From positions 1,488,001-1,552,000 of the forward strand of contig NZ_CP049256.1 of the NCBI RefSeq assembly GCF_011046485.1: 64,000 nt of DNA, given 5' to 3'. This stretch comes from Microbacterium sp. 4R-513. Its GTDB lineage: Bacteria; Actinomycetota; Actinomycetes; Actinomycetales; Microbacteriaceae. Positions 50,972 through 59,192 of this stretch are shown here, in pieces. Under the pieces are notes generated by a model. That model was not told the DNA's origin. It did no database searches and saw only the letters and a program-made list of their open reading frames with translations. Each line of letters begins with the position of its first letter. The stretch's first letter is position 1. Made by a program: the position numbers and the translations under genes.

Positions 50972-52009
50972 ATGCCGGTTCCGCCGATCCCGCTCTCGAC
51001 GAACGGGTACATCGACGACGCCGTCGCGGCGCTGCAGAACTCGAATGTGTACGTCTCGGACGAGGTCGCGAACGCGCCGGCCCTCGCTCAGCAGCTCGAC
51101 CAGCAGGTGGGGGATGCCTCGATCGGCGTCGCCGTCTTCTCCGAGAATGCGGGGCTCGAGGGGTCGGCGTCCGACATCGTCCGCGAGCTCGCATCGGCCA
51201 ACCCCGGGTACGACACGATCGTCGTGGCGGTCGGCGACGACGTGGCGGCCGGGTCGAACGCCCTCGCCAAGGGTGAGGCGCTGCGCATCGCGAACGAGGC
51301 CGAGAACTCGAGCGACTCCGTCGACGCTGCGCTCACCCAGACGGTGCAGCAGATCATCGCCGAGACCCCGGCCACATCGTCGCCGGGGGTGGATGCCGGA
51401 CCCGTCGTCGGCATCGGCCTCACGATCGCCGTTCTCCTCGGCGCCGGCATCGCCGTCGTGGGCGTCGTGCGATCGCGTCGCCGCCGAGCGAGCGAGAACC
51501 GCGGGCTGCCGGACGCCGTGCGCGCCCAGGTCGTGGCCCTGCGCGGTCTCGTCCCGGAGTACGCGGCGGTCGGGGCATCCGGCAACGCCGTCGCCGCGCA
51601 GACGGCGCAGGAGATCGGCGTGCTCGCCGACAACGTCACCGAGCTCTTCAACCGCCTCGACCGGCGCAGCGTCGAGGACCAGGTGAACATCGCCGCCGTC
51701 GAGTACGACGACAAGCTGCGCAAGCTGACGGCGGCCCTCAACCGCGACTACCTGCTCGACATCCTGCGGCACCCCAACCTGTGGGACGACCCCGACGACC
51801 GGGTGCGCGAGGTGCAGGGCGCCCTGGACGGCGTCTCGACCGAGCTCCTCGAGAACATCAAGCAGGTCAATGCGCGTCGTGGCCTGCACTTCCAGGTCTC
51901 GCTCGACGGGCTCATCGGCCGGCGCAAGGAGCTGCAGGACTGGGACCGCGCCTTCGACCAGGCGTCGGACGACCGGCCTTTCCCGCCGCCGAAGCCCGCC
52001 GCCGAATAG
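50972..52009 (+). CDS. Single-pass membrane protein, DUF6676/TPM-like, partner of the VWA lipoprotein
   Basis: 345 aa. The N-terminal domain (about residues 1-120) looks like the TPM/DUF6676 type (LQNSNVYVSDEV...TIVVAVGDD) and should lie outside the cell. One membrane helix follows (GIGLTIAVLLGAGIAVVGVV, about 147-166) with an Arg-rich stop (RSRRRR). A helical cytoplasmic domain of about 170 residues follows. The start is set by GGGAGGA 6 nt upstream of the ATG. Tight linkage to the VWA gene suggests that the two proteins work together at the membrane. Confidence 0.72.
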   Translation: MPVPPIPLSTNGYIDDAVAALQNSNVYVSDEVANAPALAQQLDQQVGDASIGVAVFSENAGLEGSASDIVRELASANPGYDTIVVAVGDDVAAGSNALAKGEALRIANEAENSSDSVDAALTQTVQQIIAETPATSSPGVDAGPVVGIGLTIAVLLGAGIAVVGVVRSRRRRASENRGLPDAVRAQVVALRGLVPEYAAVGASGNAVAAQTAQEIGVLADNVTELFNRLDRRSVEDQVNIAAVEYDDKLRKLTAALNRDYLLDILRHPNLWDDPDDRVREVQGALDGVSTELLENIKQVNARRGLHFQVSLDGLIGRRKELQDWDRAFDQASDDRPFPPPKPAAE

Positions 52010-52031
52010 TTCCGGAGTCGCGCGGGGGGCC

Positions 52032-52763
52032 ATGGATCAGTTCGTCGAAGACGTCACTCCCGAGCCCGCGCGCCCGGTCGAGCGGCCCTTGATGGTGCAG
52101 CGCTGGCAGGAGGCGACGTTCCTGCACTGGCCCGTCGCACCGGAGGTCGTCGCACCGTTCCTCCCTGCCGGCACCCGCCCCGACATCCTCGACGGCGTCA
52201 CGTTCGTCGGCATCATCGGCTTCCGCATGGAGGGCCTCGGCCTCGGCCGCGGGCCCGGGTTGCCGTATTTCGGGACGTTCTGCGAGACCAACGTGCGGCT
52301 GTACAGCGTCGACCGCCTCGGCCGTCGCGGGGTCGTCTTCCGATCCCTCGACGCTTCGCGGCTCGTGCCGGTCCTCGGCGCACGGGCAGCGCTCCGGCTG
52401 CGGTACATGTGGTCACGGATGCGGATGACCCGCACCGGCGACGTCGTGTCCTACCGGAGCGCGCGCCATGTGACCGGCCGCGCCCCGGTGCGCTTCTCGG
52501 TGCAGGTCGGACAGCCGATCGCCGAGCCGACGCCGCTCGAGCACTTCGTCACCGCCCGCTGGGCGCTGCACACCCGCGCGTGGGGGAGGACGCTGTACGT
52601 CCCGAACGACCACCCCCGCTGGCCCCTTCACCGTGCGACCCTCACCGACCTCGACGAAGGGCTCATCGCGGCGGCCGGCCTGCCCGCACCGGACGGCCCG
52701 CCGCCGAGCGTCCTCTACTCGCCCGGGGTTCCGGTCGTCTTCGGCCGGCCCGTGCCGCTCTGA
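52032..52763 (+). CDS. DUF2071 (YqjF-like) family protein
   Basis: 243 aa. Typical opening [25 protein letters not shown] (from residue 21), then [12 protein letters not shown] and a central [17 protein letters not shown]. The family has a beta-rich fold of unknown activity, in part related to acetoacetate decarboxylase. No signal peptide. It starts 22 nt after the previous gene with GGGGGG before the ATG, so it may be co-transcribed, but no functional link is seen. Confidence 0.8.
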   Translation: MDQFVEDVTPEPARPVERPLMVQRWQEATFLHWPVAPEVVAPFLPAGTRPDILDGVTFVGIIGFRMEGLGLGRGPGLPYFGTFCETNVRLYSVDRLGRRGVVFRSLDASRLVPVLGARAALRLRYMWSRMRMTRTGDVVSYRSARHVTGRAPVRFSVQVGQPIAEPTPLEHFVTARWALHTRAWGRTLYVPNDHPRWPLHRATLTDLDEGLIAAAGLPAPDGPPPSVLYSPGVPVVFGRPVPL

Positions 52764-52818
52764 CCTCCGCGGACCCCGCGGGCGCTCGAGGCTGCGCCCG
52801 GCTAGGATTCATAGATGC

Positions 52819-52838
52819 ACGGATGCCTCGGCATCCGT
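52819..52838. repeat. Inverted pair of the GGATGCC word upstream of glyS
   Basis: ACGGATGCC-TC-GGCATCCGT, a perfect 9-bp inverted repeat in the leader of the glycyl-tRNA synthetase gene. A -10-like TAGGAT at 52803-52808 lies just before it. Confidence 0.55.
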
Positions 52839-52893
52839 CGCCCTTCCCGCGATTCCGCGACACCCCCGCACATTCCCGACCATTGGAGCCACC

Positions 52894-54282
52894 GTGGCCG
52901 AGCAGTCCCGCCTCGACAAAGTCATCGCCCTCGCCCGTCACCGCGGGTTCGTCTTCCAGGCGGGCGAGATCTACGGCGGATCCCGCTCGGCGTGGGACTA
53001 CGGTCCCCTCGGCACCGAGCTCAAGGAGAACATCCGCCGCCAGTGGTGGCAGACCTTCGTGCGCGGCCGCGGCGACATGGTCGGCCTCGACTCGTCGGTG
53101 ATCCTGCCCAAGCGTGTGTGGGAGGCATCCGGTCACGTCGCCACGTTCACCGACCCGCTTGTCGAGTGCCTCAACTGCCACAAGCGCTTCCGCGCCGACA
53201 CGCTCATCGAGGACTTCGAGGCGCGCAAGGGGCGGAAGGCCGAGAACGGGCTCGGCGACGTGCCGTGCCCCAACTGCGGCGTCAAGGGCCAGTACACCGA
53301 GCCGAAGGCCTTCTCGGGCCTCATGAAGACCTACCTCGGTGTCGTCGACGATGAGTCGGGTGTGCACTACCTCCGTCCCGAGACGGCGCAGGGCATCTTC
53401 ATCGACTTCGCGAACATCGTGACGGTCTCGCGCAAGAAGCCGCCCTTCGGCGTCGGCCAGGTGGGCAAGGCGTTCCGCAACGAGATCACGCCCGGAAACT
53501 TCATCTTCCGCACGCGGGAGTTCGAGCAGATGGAGATCGAGTTCTTCGTGCCGCCGGCGGAGGCGGGCGAGTGGTTCGAGCACTGGGTCGAGGCATCCTG
53601 GAACTGGTTCACCGACCTCGGCATCGACCCGGCGAACATCCGGCGCTACGACGTGCCGGAAGAGGACCGCGCGCACTACTCCGACGGCACGATCGACGTC
53701 GAGTACCGCTTCGGCTTCCCGGGCAAGGAGTGGGGCGAGCTCATGGGCATCGCCAACCGCACCGACTACGACCTGCGCTCGCACTCCGAGGCATCCGGGC
53801 AGTCGCTCAGCTACTTCGACCAGGCGACGAACGAGAAGTACATCCCCTACGTCATCGAGCCGTCGTTCGGCCTCACGCGGGCGATGATGGCGTTCCTGGT
53901 CGACTCGTACCACGAGGAGCAGGCACCGAATGCGAAGGGCGGCATGGACACCCGCACGGTGCTCAAGCTCGACCCGCGCCTTGCGCCGGTCAAGGTCGCT
54001 GTCCTGCCGCTCTCGCGCAACGAGCAGCTCTCACCCATCGCGCGCGGGCTCGCCGACGACCTCCGCGCCCACGGCTGGAACACCGACTTCGACGACGCCG
54101 GCGCGATCGGCCGCCGCTACCGCCGCCAGGACGAGATCGGCACGCCCTTCTGCGTCACGGTCGACTTCGACTCGCTCGACGACAAGGCTGCGACCGTGCG
54201 CGACCGCGACACGATGGGCCAGGAGCGCGTGCCGCTCGAGGGTCTCATCGACTACCTCGCCGAGCGCCTGCGCGGGGCCTGA
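52894..54282 (+). CDS. glyS: Glycine--tRNA ligase (alpha2 type)
   Basis: 462 aa, the single-chain dimeric class II enzyme of actinobacteria. Motif 2 and motif 3 regions are visible ([26 protein letters not shown] and [13 protein letters not shown]), with a zinc-type insertion CLNCHKRF...CPNCG and a C-terminal anticodon-binding domain ([12 protein letters not shown]). It charges tRNA-Gly in the cytoplasm and is essential. Start GTG with TTGGAG about 5 nt upstream; a leader of about 80 nt follows a -10-like TAGGAT (52803). A housekeeping gene, it marks the end of the accessory-looking stretch. Confidence 0.96.
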   Translation: MAEQSRLDKVIALARHRGFVFQAGEIYGGSRSAWDYGPLGTELKENIRRQWWQTFVRGRGDMVGLDSSVILPKRVWEASGHVATFTDPLVECLNCHKRFRADTLIEDFEARKGRKAENGLGDVPCPNCGVKGQYTEPKAFSGLMKTYLGVVDDESGVHYLRPETAQGIFIDFANIVTVSRKKPPFGVGQVGKAFRNEITPGNFIFRTREFEQMEIEFFVPPAEAGEWFEHWVEASWNWFTDLGIDPANIRRYDVPEEDRAHYSDGTIDVEYRFGFPGKEWGELMGIANRTDYDLRSHSEASGQSLSYFDQATNEKYIPYVIEPSFGLTRAMMAFLVDSYHEEQAPNAKGGMDTRTVLKLDPRLAPVKVAVLPLSRNEQLSPIARGLADDLRAHGWNTDFDDAGAIGRRYRRQDEIGTPFCVTVDFDSLDDKAATVRDRDTMGQERVPLEGLIDYLAERLRGA

Positions 54283-54320
54283 CCCGGCCTCCCGGGGGCG
54301 CTGGGTCGGCCGGTGGGGCT

Positions 54321-54377
54321 CGAGATCGCACGAATCACCGGTCGCGGGTCGGGCTGACGGTGATTCGCGCGATCTCG
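54321..54377. terminator. 20-bp inverted repeat between glyS and a convergent gene
   Basis: Bases 54321-54340 pair with 54358-54377 with one mismatch, around a 17-nt loop. Arms begin CGAGATCGC. No T-tract. Confidence 0.58.
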
Positions 54378-54403
54378 GCGCGGTCAGCGCGGGGCTAGCG
54401 GGA

Positions 54404-54793
54404 TCAGCGAGGAATGCGGTTCGGGGTGAGCCCCTGGTGGACGACGATGCCCCGGGATGCCTCGGCCGCCGCATCGAGGATCGCGACGCCGATCGTGCCT
54501 TCGGCCTGCCAGGGGGTATAGGCATCCGTCCACCACTGCGTGCCCTCGGGCGCCTCGGCGTCGGGGAGCAGCCGCTCGACCTCGTCGAGGCGGGGGAGCA
54601 TCCGCGGCCGCAGAACCGACAAGACGACCTCGCCGCCGGCGACGAGCTGCAGGACGGCGCCCTCGTCGAGCACGCGAACCTCCAGCGGCTCAGCATCGGC
54701 TCCGGCAGTCGCGGTCCACAAGCGGCCCGCCGCCGAGACGACGGCGTCGCCGCTGAGGGGCTCAGACGTCAGTGCGACGCTGCTGCGAGGCAT
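54404..54793 (-). CDS. Small hypothetical protein
   Basis: 129 aa, acidic, no signal or membrane segment. Segments include LWTATAGADAEPLEVRVLDEGAVLQLV and TQWWTDAYTPWQAEGT. I do not recognise a family. Its first codons and upstream bases are duplicated at 55092-55150 beside a decayed gene, so it has or had a tandem paralogue. No clear RBS. Coding is supported by that conservation, which keeps the start MPxSSVALTxEPL. Confidence 0.6.
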   Translation of the reverse strand: MPRSSVALTSEPLSGDAVVSAAGRLWTATAGADAEPLEVRVLDEGAVLQLVAGGEVVLSVLRPRMLPRLDEVERLLPDAEAPEGTQWWTDAYTPWQAEGTIGVAILDAAAEASRGIVVHQGLTPNRIPR

Positions 54794-54851
54794 CCGTTCC
54801 TCCGTTGCTCTTGCGGGCGGCGGACGTTGGATCCGCCGCGACCTGCCGAGC

Positions 54852-55134
54852 CTATCCGGCCTCGCGGAGGGGCGTGGTGACCCTTGTCACGTTGCCGGCG
54901 AGGGCTCGCATGATGGCGCCGTCCTCGACGAAGGCGCGGCTCTGATAGCCCTGGACCTACCAGCGCCCGTCGTCTTCGGTGTCACCGACGAGGACGCACG
55001 GCACACCGCCGGCCGCCTCGGCCCGCGCCAGCAGCTCGCGCGCGACGTGTCGAGCGGCCCGGCATCCAGCAGGTCAGCCATTCGTCGTCACCATCGGAGC
55101 GGCTCGGCTGTCAGTGCGACGCTGCTGAGAGGCA
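54852..55134 (-). pseudogene. Decayed paralogue of the preceding small gene
   Basis: The minus strand starts MPLSSVALTAEPLRW and then stops at once, against MPRSSVALTSEPL in the intact neighbour. Further on, another frame gives GGVPCVLVGDTEDDGRW, a TAG stop (54957-54959), then VQGYQSRAFVEDGAIMRALA and a terminal stop at 54852. The reading therefore needs a frame change and contains an internal nonsense codon. The stretch 54794-55277 holds no other gene I can support. Confidence 0.55.
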
Positions 55135-55277
55135 TCCGTTCCTCGGTCGCTCTTCCGTCGGCGTCGGGTCGATCCGAGTCGGCGAGCCTCAGCGGCGTTG
55201 CGGATCACGACAGATCGCCACGGGATCTACGTCATCGACACGAGGGCTTCGCACGTCAGACGTCACCACGCCGATGC

Positions 55278-55559
55278 TCACCGCCAGGTGAAACTGAGGA
55301 GCGACACGAGCGCTTCGCGCGCCTGGGCGTTGAGGTCCGGGCCCGTGGCGAGGAGTCGGTCAACCTCCCGCTCGGCCCAGTCGAACAGATCGTCCGCGGT
55401 CTCGTCCGGTTCGACCGCATCGAGACGCGCGATGATCCCCTCGACCTCGGCGCGTTCCTCAGAAGACTGGATGCGCTCCGGGTGCCTGCCGGGAAGAGGA
55501 CTGACGTCTAGACCGACGTAACGAAAGACGGCATCACTCAGGACAGCGTCGCTGGTCAT
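55278..55559 (-). CDS. Small acidic protein, candidate immunity protein for the adjacent toxin
   Basis: 93 aa, strongly acidic, mostly helical (EERAEVEGIIARLDAVEPDETADDLFDWAEREVDRLL). It is the last gene of the type VII unit; its ATG overlaps the toxin stop (TGATG). Small acidic proteins directly after a polymorphic toxin gene usually neutralise it. The assignment is by position and character; no immunity family was recognised. Confidence 0.6.
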   Translation of the reverse strand: MTSDAVLSDAVFRYVGLDVSPLPGRHPERIQSSEERAEVEGIIARLDAVEPDETADDLFDWAEREVDRLLATGPDLNAQAREALVSLLSFTWR

Positions 55560-58039
55560 CAGGTCCCCCTGTCGAAGAGCAGTCGCATGGATCCGGACTG
55601 CGGGTCGATCGCAATGATCCTCGTCACGGCCGGGTTGCTGCGGAGTGCGTCGAATTCGTAGGTCTCCCAGACGTTTCCGGGGCGCAGACTACGGCCGAGG
55701 ACGACGCGTACCTCGCCCGACGCGCTCTCTGCGAACTTCCGTGACACCTCGCCCCATAGGTGCTCGGTGTTTCGCCCCCAAGGGGGCATGGCGATGGCGT
55801 GGTCGCGCAGGTACAGCTCGAGCGTCGTCGCCCCGTACCGTTCCGCGAGTCCAGCGGCGATGCCGCCGCTGCCGTAGGGCTTCGTCGCTCCCGCGACATC
55901 GATCTCGGTGCGACCAGACCAGAACACGTGCTTGTCCGGGTCGATCGAGAAGACGACGTCATCGGGAGTCACGGGGCCGACCGGCGGTTCCGGCGTCGGG
56001 TTGTCGAGAACGGAGCGGATGTCGACATAGCCGGAGTCGCCTCCCCAGGAGATGCTCGGATCGCCGATCGACACCTGGTCGACGTCTTGTGGGTCCGGAC
56101 CGTTGTTCGGCGAAGCGGCACCGTCGACCGGGTTCTCTGGGCCGGTGCCCTCGGTCAGGTCGTCGCCTGAACCGTGGGTCTCATCCCCGCGAACGTCAGG
56201 ACCGTCGCTGCCCGCACCGCCGTCGTCGGGCCCATTGCCACCGGCACCGCCGGAGCTGTCGCCGGAGCCATGGCCGCTTCCGTGGCCGGCTCCGCCAGAG
56301 CCGGTATGCGTGCCGCCGGTCGTCTCGGGGTCGCGCACCACGGTCGACTCGCCCGGCCCGCCCGTCTCGGTGCGCACGGGCGCCTCGTCGACGATCGAGT
56401 TCACGGGGCCGGGACCGGTCTCGCCTCGCACGCCGCCGGCGTTCACGAGCTCGGGCTCGCGGACGGGCGACGGAACCGAGGCATCCACCCCTCCGTCGCC
56501 CCCGCGGACACCGTCGAGGGCGTTGTCGAACGAGCCCGTGGGGAGCTCGATCTTGCCGCCGGGGAACTCCAGAACGTTGTTGCCGAGACCGTCGACGTGG
56601 GCTGTGACGGTGTTCATGTCGACGCCCCAATCGTCGAGCGCCTTGAGCGCCGACGCGGTGTCGGTCGCCGTGTAGACCTCGATGTGGGGGGCGTCGAGCT
56701 TCGAACCGAGGTCGAGGTTGCCGATGATGTTGTCGAGCGATCCGAGTCCGAGGCCGCCGAGGCGCGTCACGCCGTTCAGGGCCAGCGATGCCGGGTCGAC
56801 GAGGTCGACGACGCGGGCCATCTTGGACAGGACGGATGCCGCGGTCCCGGCCGTCTTCACGCCGGTCACCGCTGCGCCGCCGGGGATGAGGATCGTGCCG
56901 ACGTTGAAGACCGACTCGCCGAGCGCGGTGCCGGGGTCGTCGGCCCACTTGTCCCAGGCGATGAGCGCCTTGCCCGTGTTGAGGGCGGCCTCGTCGGCCT
57001 TGGCCTTGAAGTCGCGGACCTCCTGCGGGAGGAACCCGCCGCCGCCGAAGGCCTCCATGCCCTGGTCTGCCCACATGAGGGGTCCGAGGACGGGGGAATT
57101 CATGACACCGGAGGCGACCAGGAGGCCGAGGTTGCCCCACGCCGCGCCGTACGCGTCGCCCGAGAACCAGTCGCCGGTCGCGGGGTTGTAGCCGAGCACG
57201 AGCGTGCCGAGGCCCTCGATCGTGCCCCATACGCCGCCGACGATGACGCCTTCCCAGAGGAAGTCCTTGAAGACGAACTTCGCGGTGGCCTCGCCGCAGC
57301 CCTCGCTGCGCTCGACCGGAGCTCCCCACGGCATCTCGGTGCCCTCGGGGATCTCATCGAGGCCGTAGCCCAGCGGATCGTTCTCGGACTCGTAGGCGTG
57401 CAGCGGCGCTCCGCCGAACAGAGCGCGGATCTTGTTGGCGCACGTGCGCTCGGCCTCCCAGAGGGCGACCTGCTGCGCGTTGACCTGGCTGATCAGATCG
57501 TTGTTGCGGTCGACGTACTCCTGGACCTCGTGCCACTCCTTCGTGACGCTCTGGTACTTGGGGATGTCGGCGGCCGCGGTCGTCGAGCTGCCGCTCGACG
57601 TCGAATACGGCGAGTAGCCGGAGTACGCCGGTGTGGTGCCGTAGTAGCCCTGGGTGCTGAGGTAGGCGGGGTTGAGCTCCTGCACCTGCACGCCGCCGGC
57701 GATCTCATCGCGGAAGGCCTGCGCCTGCAGGCGCAGCGAGTCGAGCTCGGCCTTGATCGGCCGCACGTCGGCCGCGAACTGCGTCAGCGCGCCTGCGACG
57801 ACCTCGAGGTTGTCGCCGGCCGTCGTCGCCTGCGACGACACGGGCTGCATGAGTCCCAGCAGCGTGCCCGACTCGGGGGCTTCGTAGACCCCGGCCATGC
57901 CCTGCCACTTCAGGTGCACGTTCGACCCGTTGTCGCGGACCGAGCCGCCGATCGTCTTGATCGTCGACGCGTTCGATTCGATCGCGTCCGGATCGATGTC
58001 CTTACCGGGGATCTTGTCGGGATCGATGGCAGAAGGCAC
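55559..58039 (-). CDS. Type VII-secreted polymorphic toxin
   Basis: 826 aa. The N-terminal 110 residues form a helical WXG/LXG-like secretion module. A middle part follows with hydrophobic Gly-rich stretches (about 260-440), then a Gly/Ser/Asp/Pro-rich linker (about 540-690). The C-terminal 127 residues (about 700-826) are a compact domain beginning DPDKHVFWSGRTE and containing ATTLELYL and PPWGRNTEHLW. This layout is that of a polymorphic toxin with a variable effector tip. I cannot name the tip; an FWSG start is seen in several NADase-like or uncharacterised toxin tips. GTG start directly after the upstream stop. Confidence 0.7.
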   Translation of the reverse strand: MPSAIDPDKIPGKDIDPDAIESNASTIKTIGGSVRDNGSNVHLKWQGMAGVYEAPESGTLLGLMQPVSSQATTAGDNLEVVAGALTQFAADVRPIKAELDSLRLQAQAFRDEIAGGVQVQELNPAYLSTQGYYGTTPAYSGYSPYSTSSGSSTTAAADIPKYQSVTKEWHEVQEYVDRNNDLISQVNAQQVALWEAERTCANKIRALFGGAPLHAYESENDPLGYGLDEIPEGTEMPWGAPVERSEGCGEATAKFVFKDFLWEGVIVGGVWGTIEGLGTLVLGYNPATGDWFSGDAYGAAWGNLGLLVASGVMNSPVLGPLMWADQGMEAFGGGGFLPQEVRDFKAKADEAALNTGKALIAWDKWADDPGTALGESVFNVGTILIPGGAAVTGVKTAGTAASVLSKMARVVDLVDPASLALNGVTRLGGLGLGSLDNIIGNLDLGSKLDAPHIEVYTATDTASALKALDDWGVDMNTVTAHVDGLGNNVLEFPGGKIELPTGSFDNALDGVRGGDGGVDASVPSPVREPELVNAGGVRGETGPGPVNSIVDEAPVRTETGGPGESTVVRDPETTGGTHTGSGGAGHGSGHGSGDSSGGAGGNGPDDGGAGSDGPDVRGDETHGSGDDLTEGTGPENPVDGAASPNNGPDPQDVDQVSIGDPSISWGGDSGYVDIRSVLDNPTPEPPVGPVTPDDVVFSIDPDKHVFWSGRTEIDVAGATKPYGSGGIAAGLAERYGATTLELYLRDHAIAMPPWGRNTEHLWGEVSRKFAESASGEVRVVLGRSLRPGNVWETYEFDALRSNPAVTRIIAIDPQSGSMRLLFDRGT

Positions 58040-58384
58040 TCACCTCACCCCCCGCGGAAGGTCGGGCGGGTACACCGCGGCGACCGAAGCCGACTGCGCG
58101 TTTGCGGCCATCTCGAGATCACCCGCGACGTAGGCCTCGGTGGCCTTGACGACTCCGGATGCCGCGGCACCGATCCGGGCGTTCATGCCCTGGATGCGGG
58201 GACCCTCCTCGAGCGTGAAGTACGACTGGATCGCCTCTGAGATGGCGGCGGACTGCGTCGCCGTCACCGCCCCCTCCATGGCGGGGCTCAACCCGTTCAA
58301 TGCCTCACCGAGGGCGGTCGCGTAGGTGTTGACGTCCGTGAGGACGGATACGACCCCCGACGGCTGGATGCTCCAGTGCGTCAT
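58040..58384 (-). CDS. Small WXG100-like helical protein (DUF6507-like) of the type VII locus
   Basis: 114 aa. It has a central helix-rich region (NTYATALGEALNGLSPAMEGAVTATQSAAISEAIQSYF) of the WXG100/ESAT-6 size class and begins MTHWSIQPSG. Its stop abuts the toxin start (TGAGTG), so it is probably the export partner or chaperone of the toxin N-terminus. No classical WXG motif is present. Confidence 0.65.
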   Translation of the reverse strand: MTHWSIQPSGVVSVLTDVNTYATALGEALNGLSPAMEGAVTATQSAAISEAIQSYFTLEEGPRIQGMNARIGAAASGVVKATEAYVAGDLEMAANAQSASVAAVYPPDLPRGVR

Positions 58385-58404
58385 CGATCAGTTGCGGACC
58401 GGAC

Positions 58405-58716
58405 TCAGCCGATCGACTCCACAGCCGCACGCGCCTTGCGCAGCGCGTCCTGCGCCGACTCGTCGTTGCGCTCGAGCGAGGAGCGGAGGGTGTTGATGAT
58501 GCCGCGCACCTCGGCCGCCGCGTTCTTCCAGCGGGTCTCCTTGGCGCGGTAGTCCTCGGACACGCCCTCTGCGGCGTAGTCGGCCATCGCGGCCTGCACG
58601 TCACGATCGCGCTGGTCGATCAGCGCCTCGAGCTGTGCCGCGACGCGGTTGAAGTTGTCCTGTGCGTTCTGGGATGCCGCGATGTCGTAGTCGCGACGGT
58701 CGCTCTGGTTCGCCAT
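58405..58716 (-). CDS. ESAT-6/WXG100-family small secreted protein
   Basis: 103 aa, almost wholly helical, with a long N-terminal helix (NAQDNFNRVAAQLEALIDQRD), a short turn region and a second helix containing RWKNAAAEVRGIINTLRSSLE. Size and helix-turn-helix pattern fit the ESAT-6-like family. It lies 20 nt from each neighbour in the type VII operon. Likely a secreted partner or structural subunit. Confidence 0.75.
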   Translation of the reverse strand: MANQSDRRDYDIAASQNAQDNFNRVAAQLEALIDQRDRDVQAAMADYAAEGVSEDYRAKETRWKNAAAEVRGIINTLRSSLERNDESAQDALRKARAAVESIG

Positions 58717-58736
58717 GTCTCTCAGTCCCTTCCGGT

Positions 58737-59072
58737 TCAGCGGCTCGAGCCGAAGCGCGCGGCGTCGAACGACGACCCCGCTTCGAGGCTCTGCGTCTGG
58801 TCGACCATCGCGGACTCGCCCTCGATGAACGAGCGGTTCATGCCGCCGATGCCGCCGAGCACGCCGTCGAGGGCTGCCTTGAGCTCTGCCGAGATGGCAT
58901 CGGTGCGGCCCTTGAAGCGATCGAACGCCGAGCGTCCGGCACCTTGGAACCGGCCCTCGAGCGGCTCGGCCGCCTCGAACAGCTGGCGGACGAGCACCGA
59001 CAGGTCGTCGCTCGACCCCGAGGTGGCCTTCGTCAGCGTGGTCAGGGTATCCGCACCCATTGCGAACTTCAT
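58737..59072 (-). CDS. WXG100-like small secreted protein
   Basis: 111 aa, two-helix protein. The segment LFEAAEPLEGRFQGAGRSAFDRFKGR carries a substitute (FQGAGRSAF) for the W-x-G turn. It forms a likely heterodimer with the ESAT-6-like protein encoded downstream. Start ATG with GGGATGA upstream on the minus strand; a 120-nt gap separates it from EccC. Confidence 0.72.
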   Translation of the reverse strand: MKFAMGADTLTTLTKATSGSSDDLSVLVRQLFEAAEPLEGRFQGAGRSAFDRFKGRTDAISAELKAALDGVLGGIGGMNRSFIEGESAMVDQTQSLEAGSSFDAARFGSSR

Positions 59073-59192
59073 TCGTCCGTCATCCCTTCTTCGCGGCGCA
59101 CGGAACGCACCGATCTGATTCGACTTCCGTGGACGTCCACCAGGCTAGCCGATGGTCGCACCGCCCCCGTGTCCCCTTTTCCGCGGACGCAC

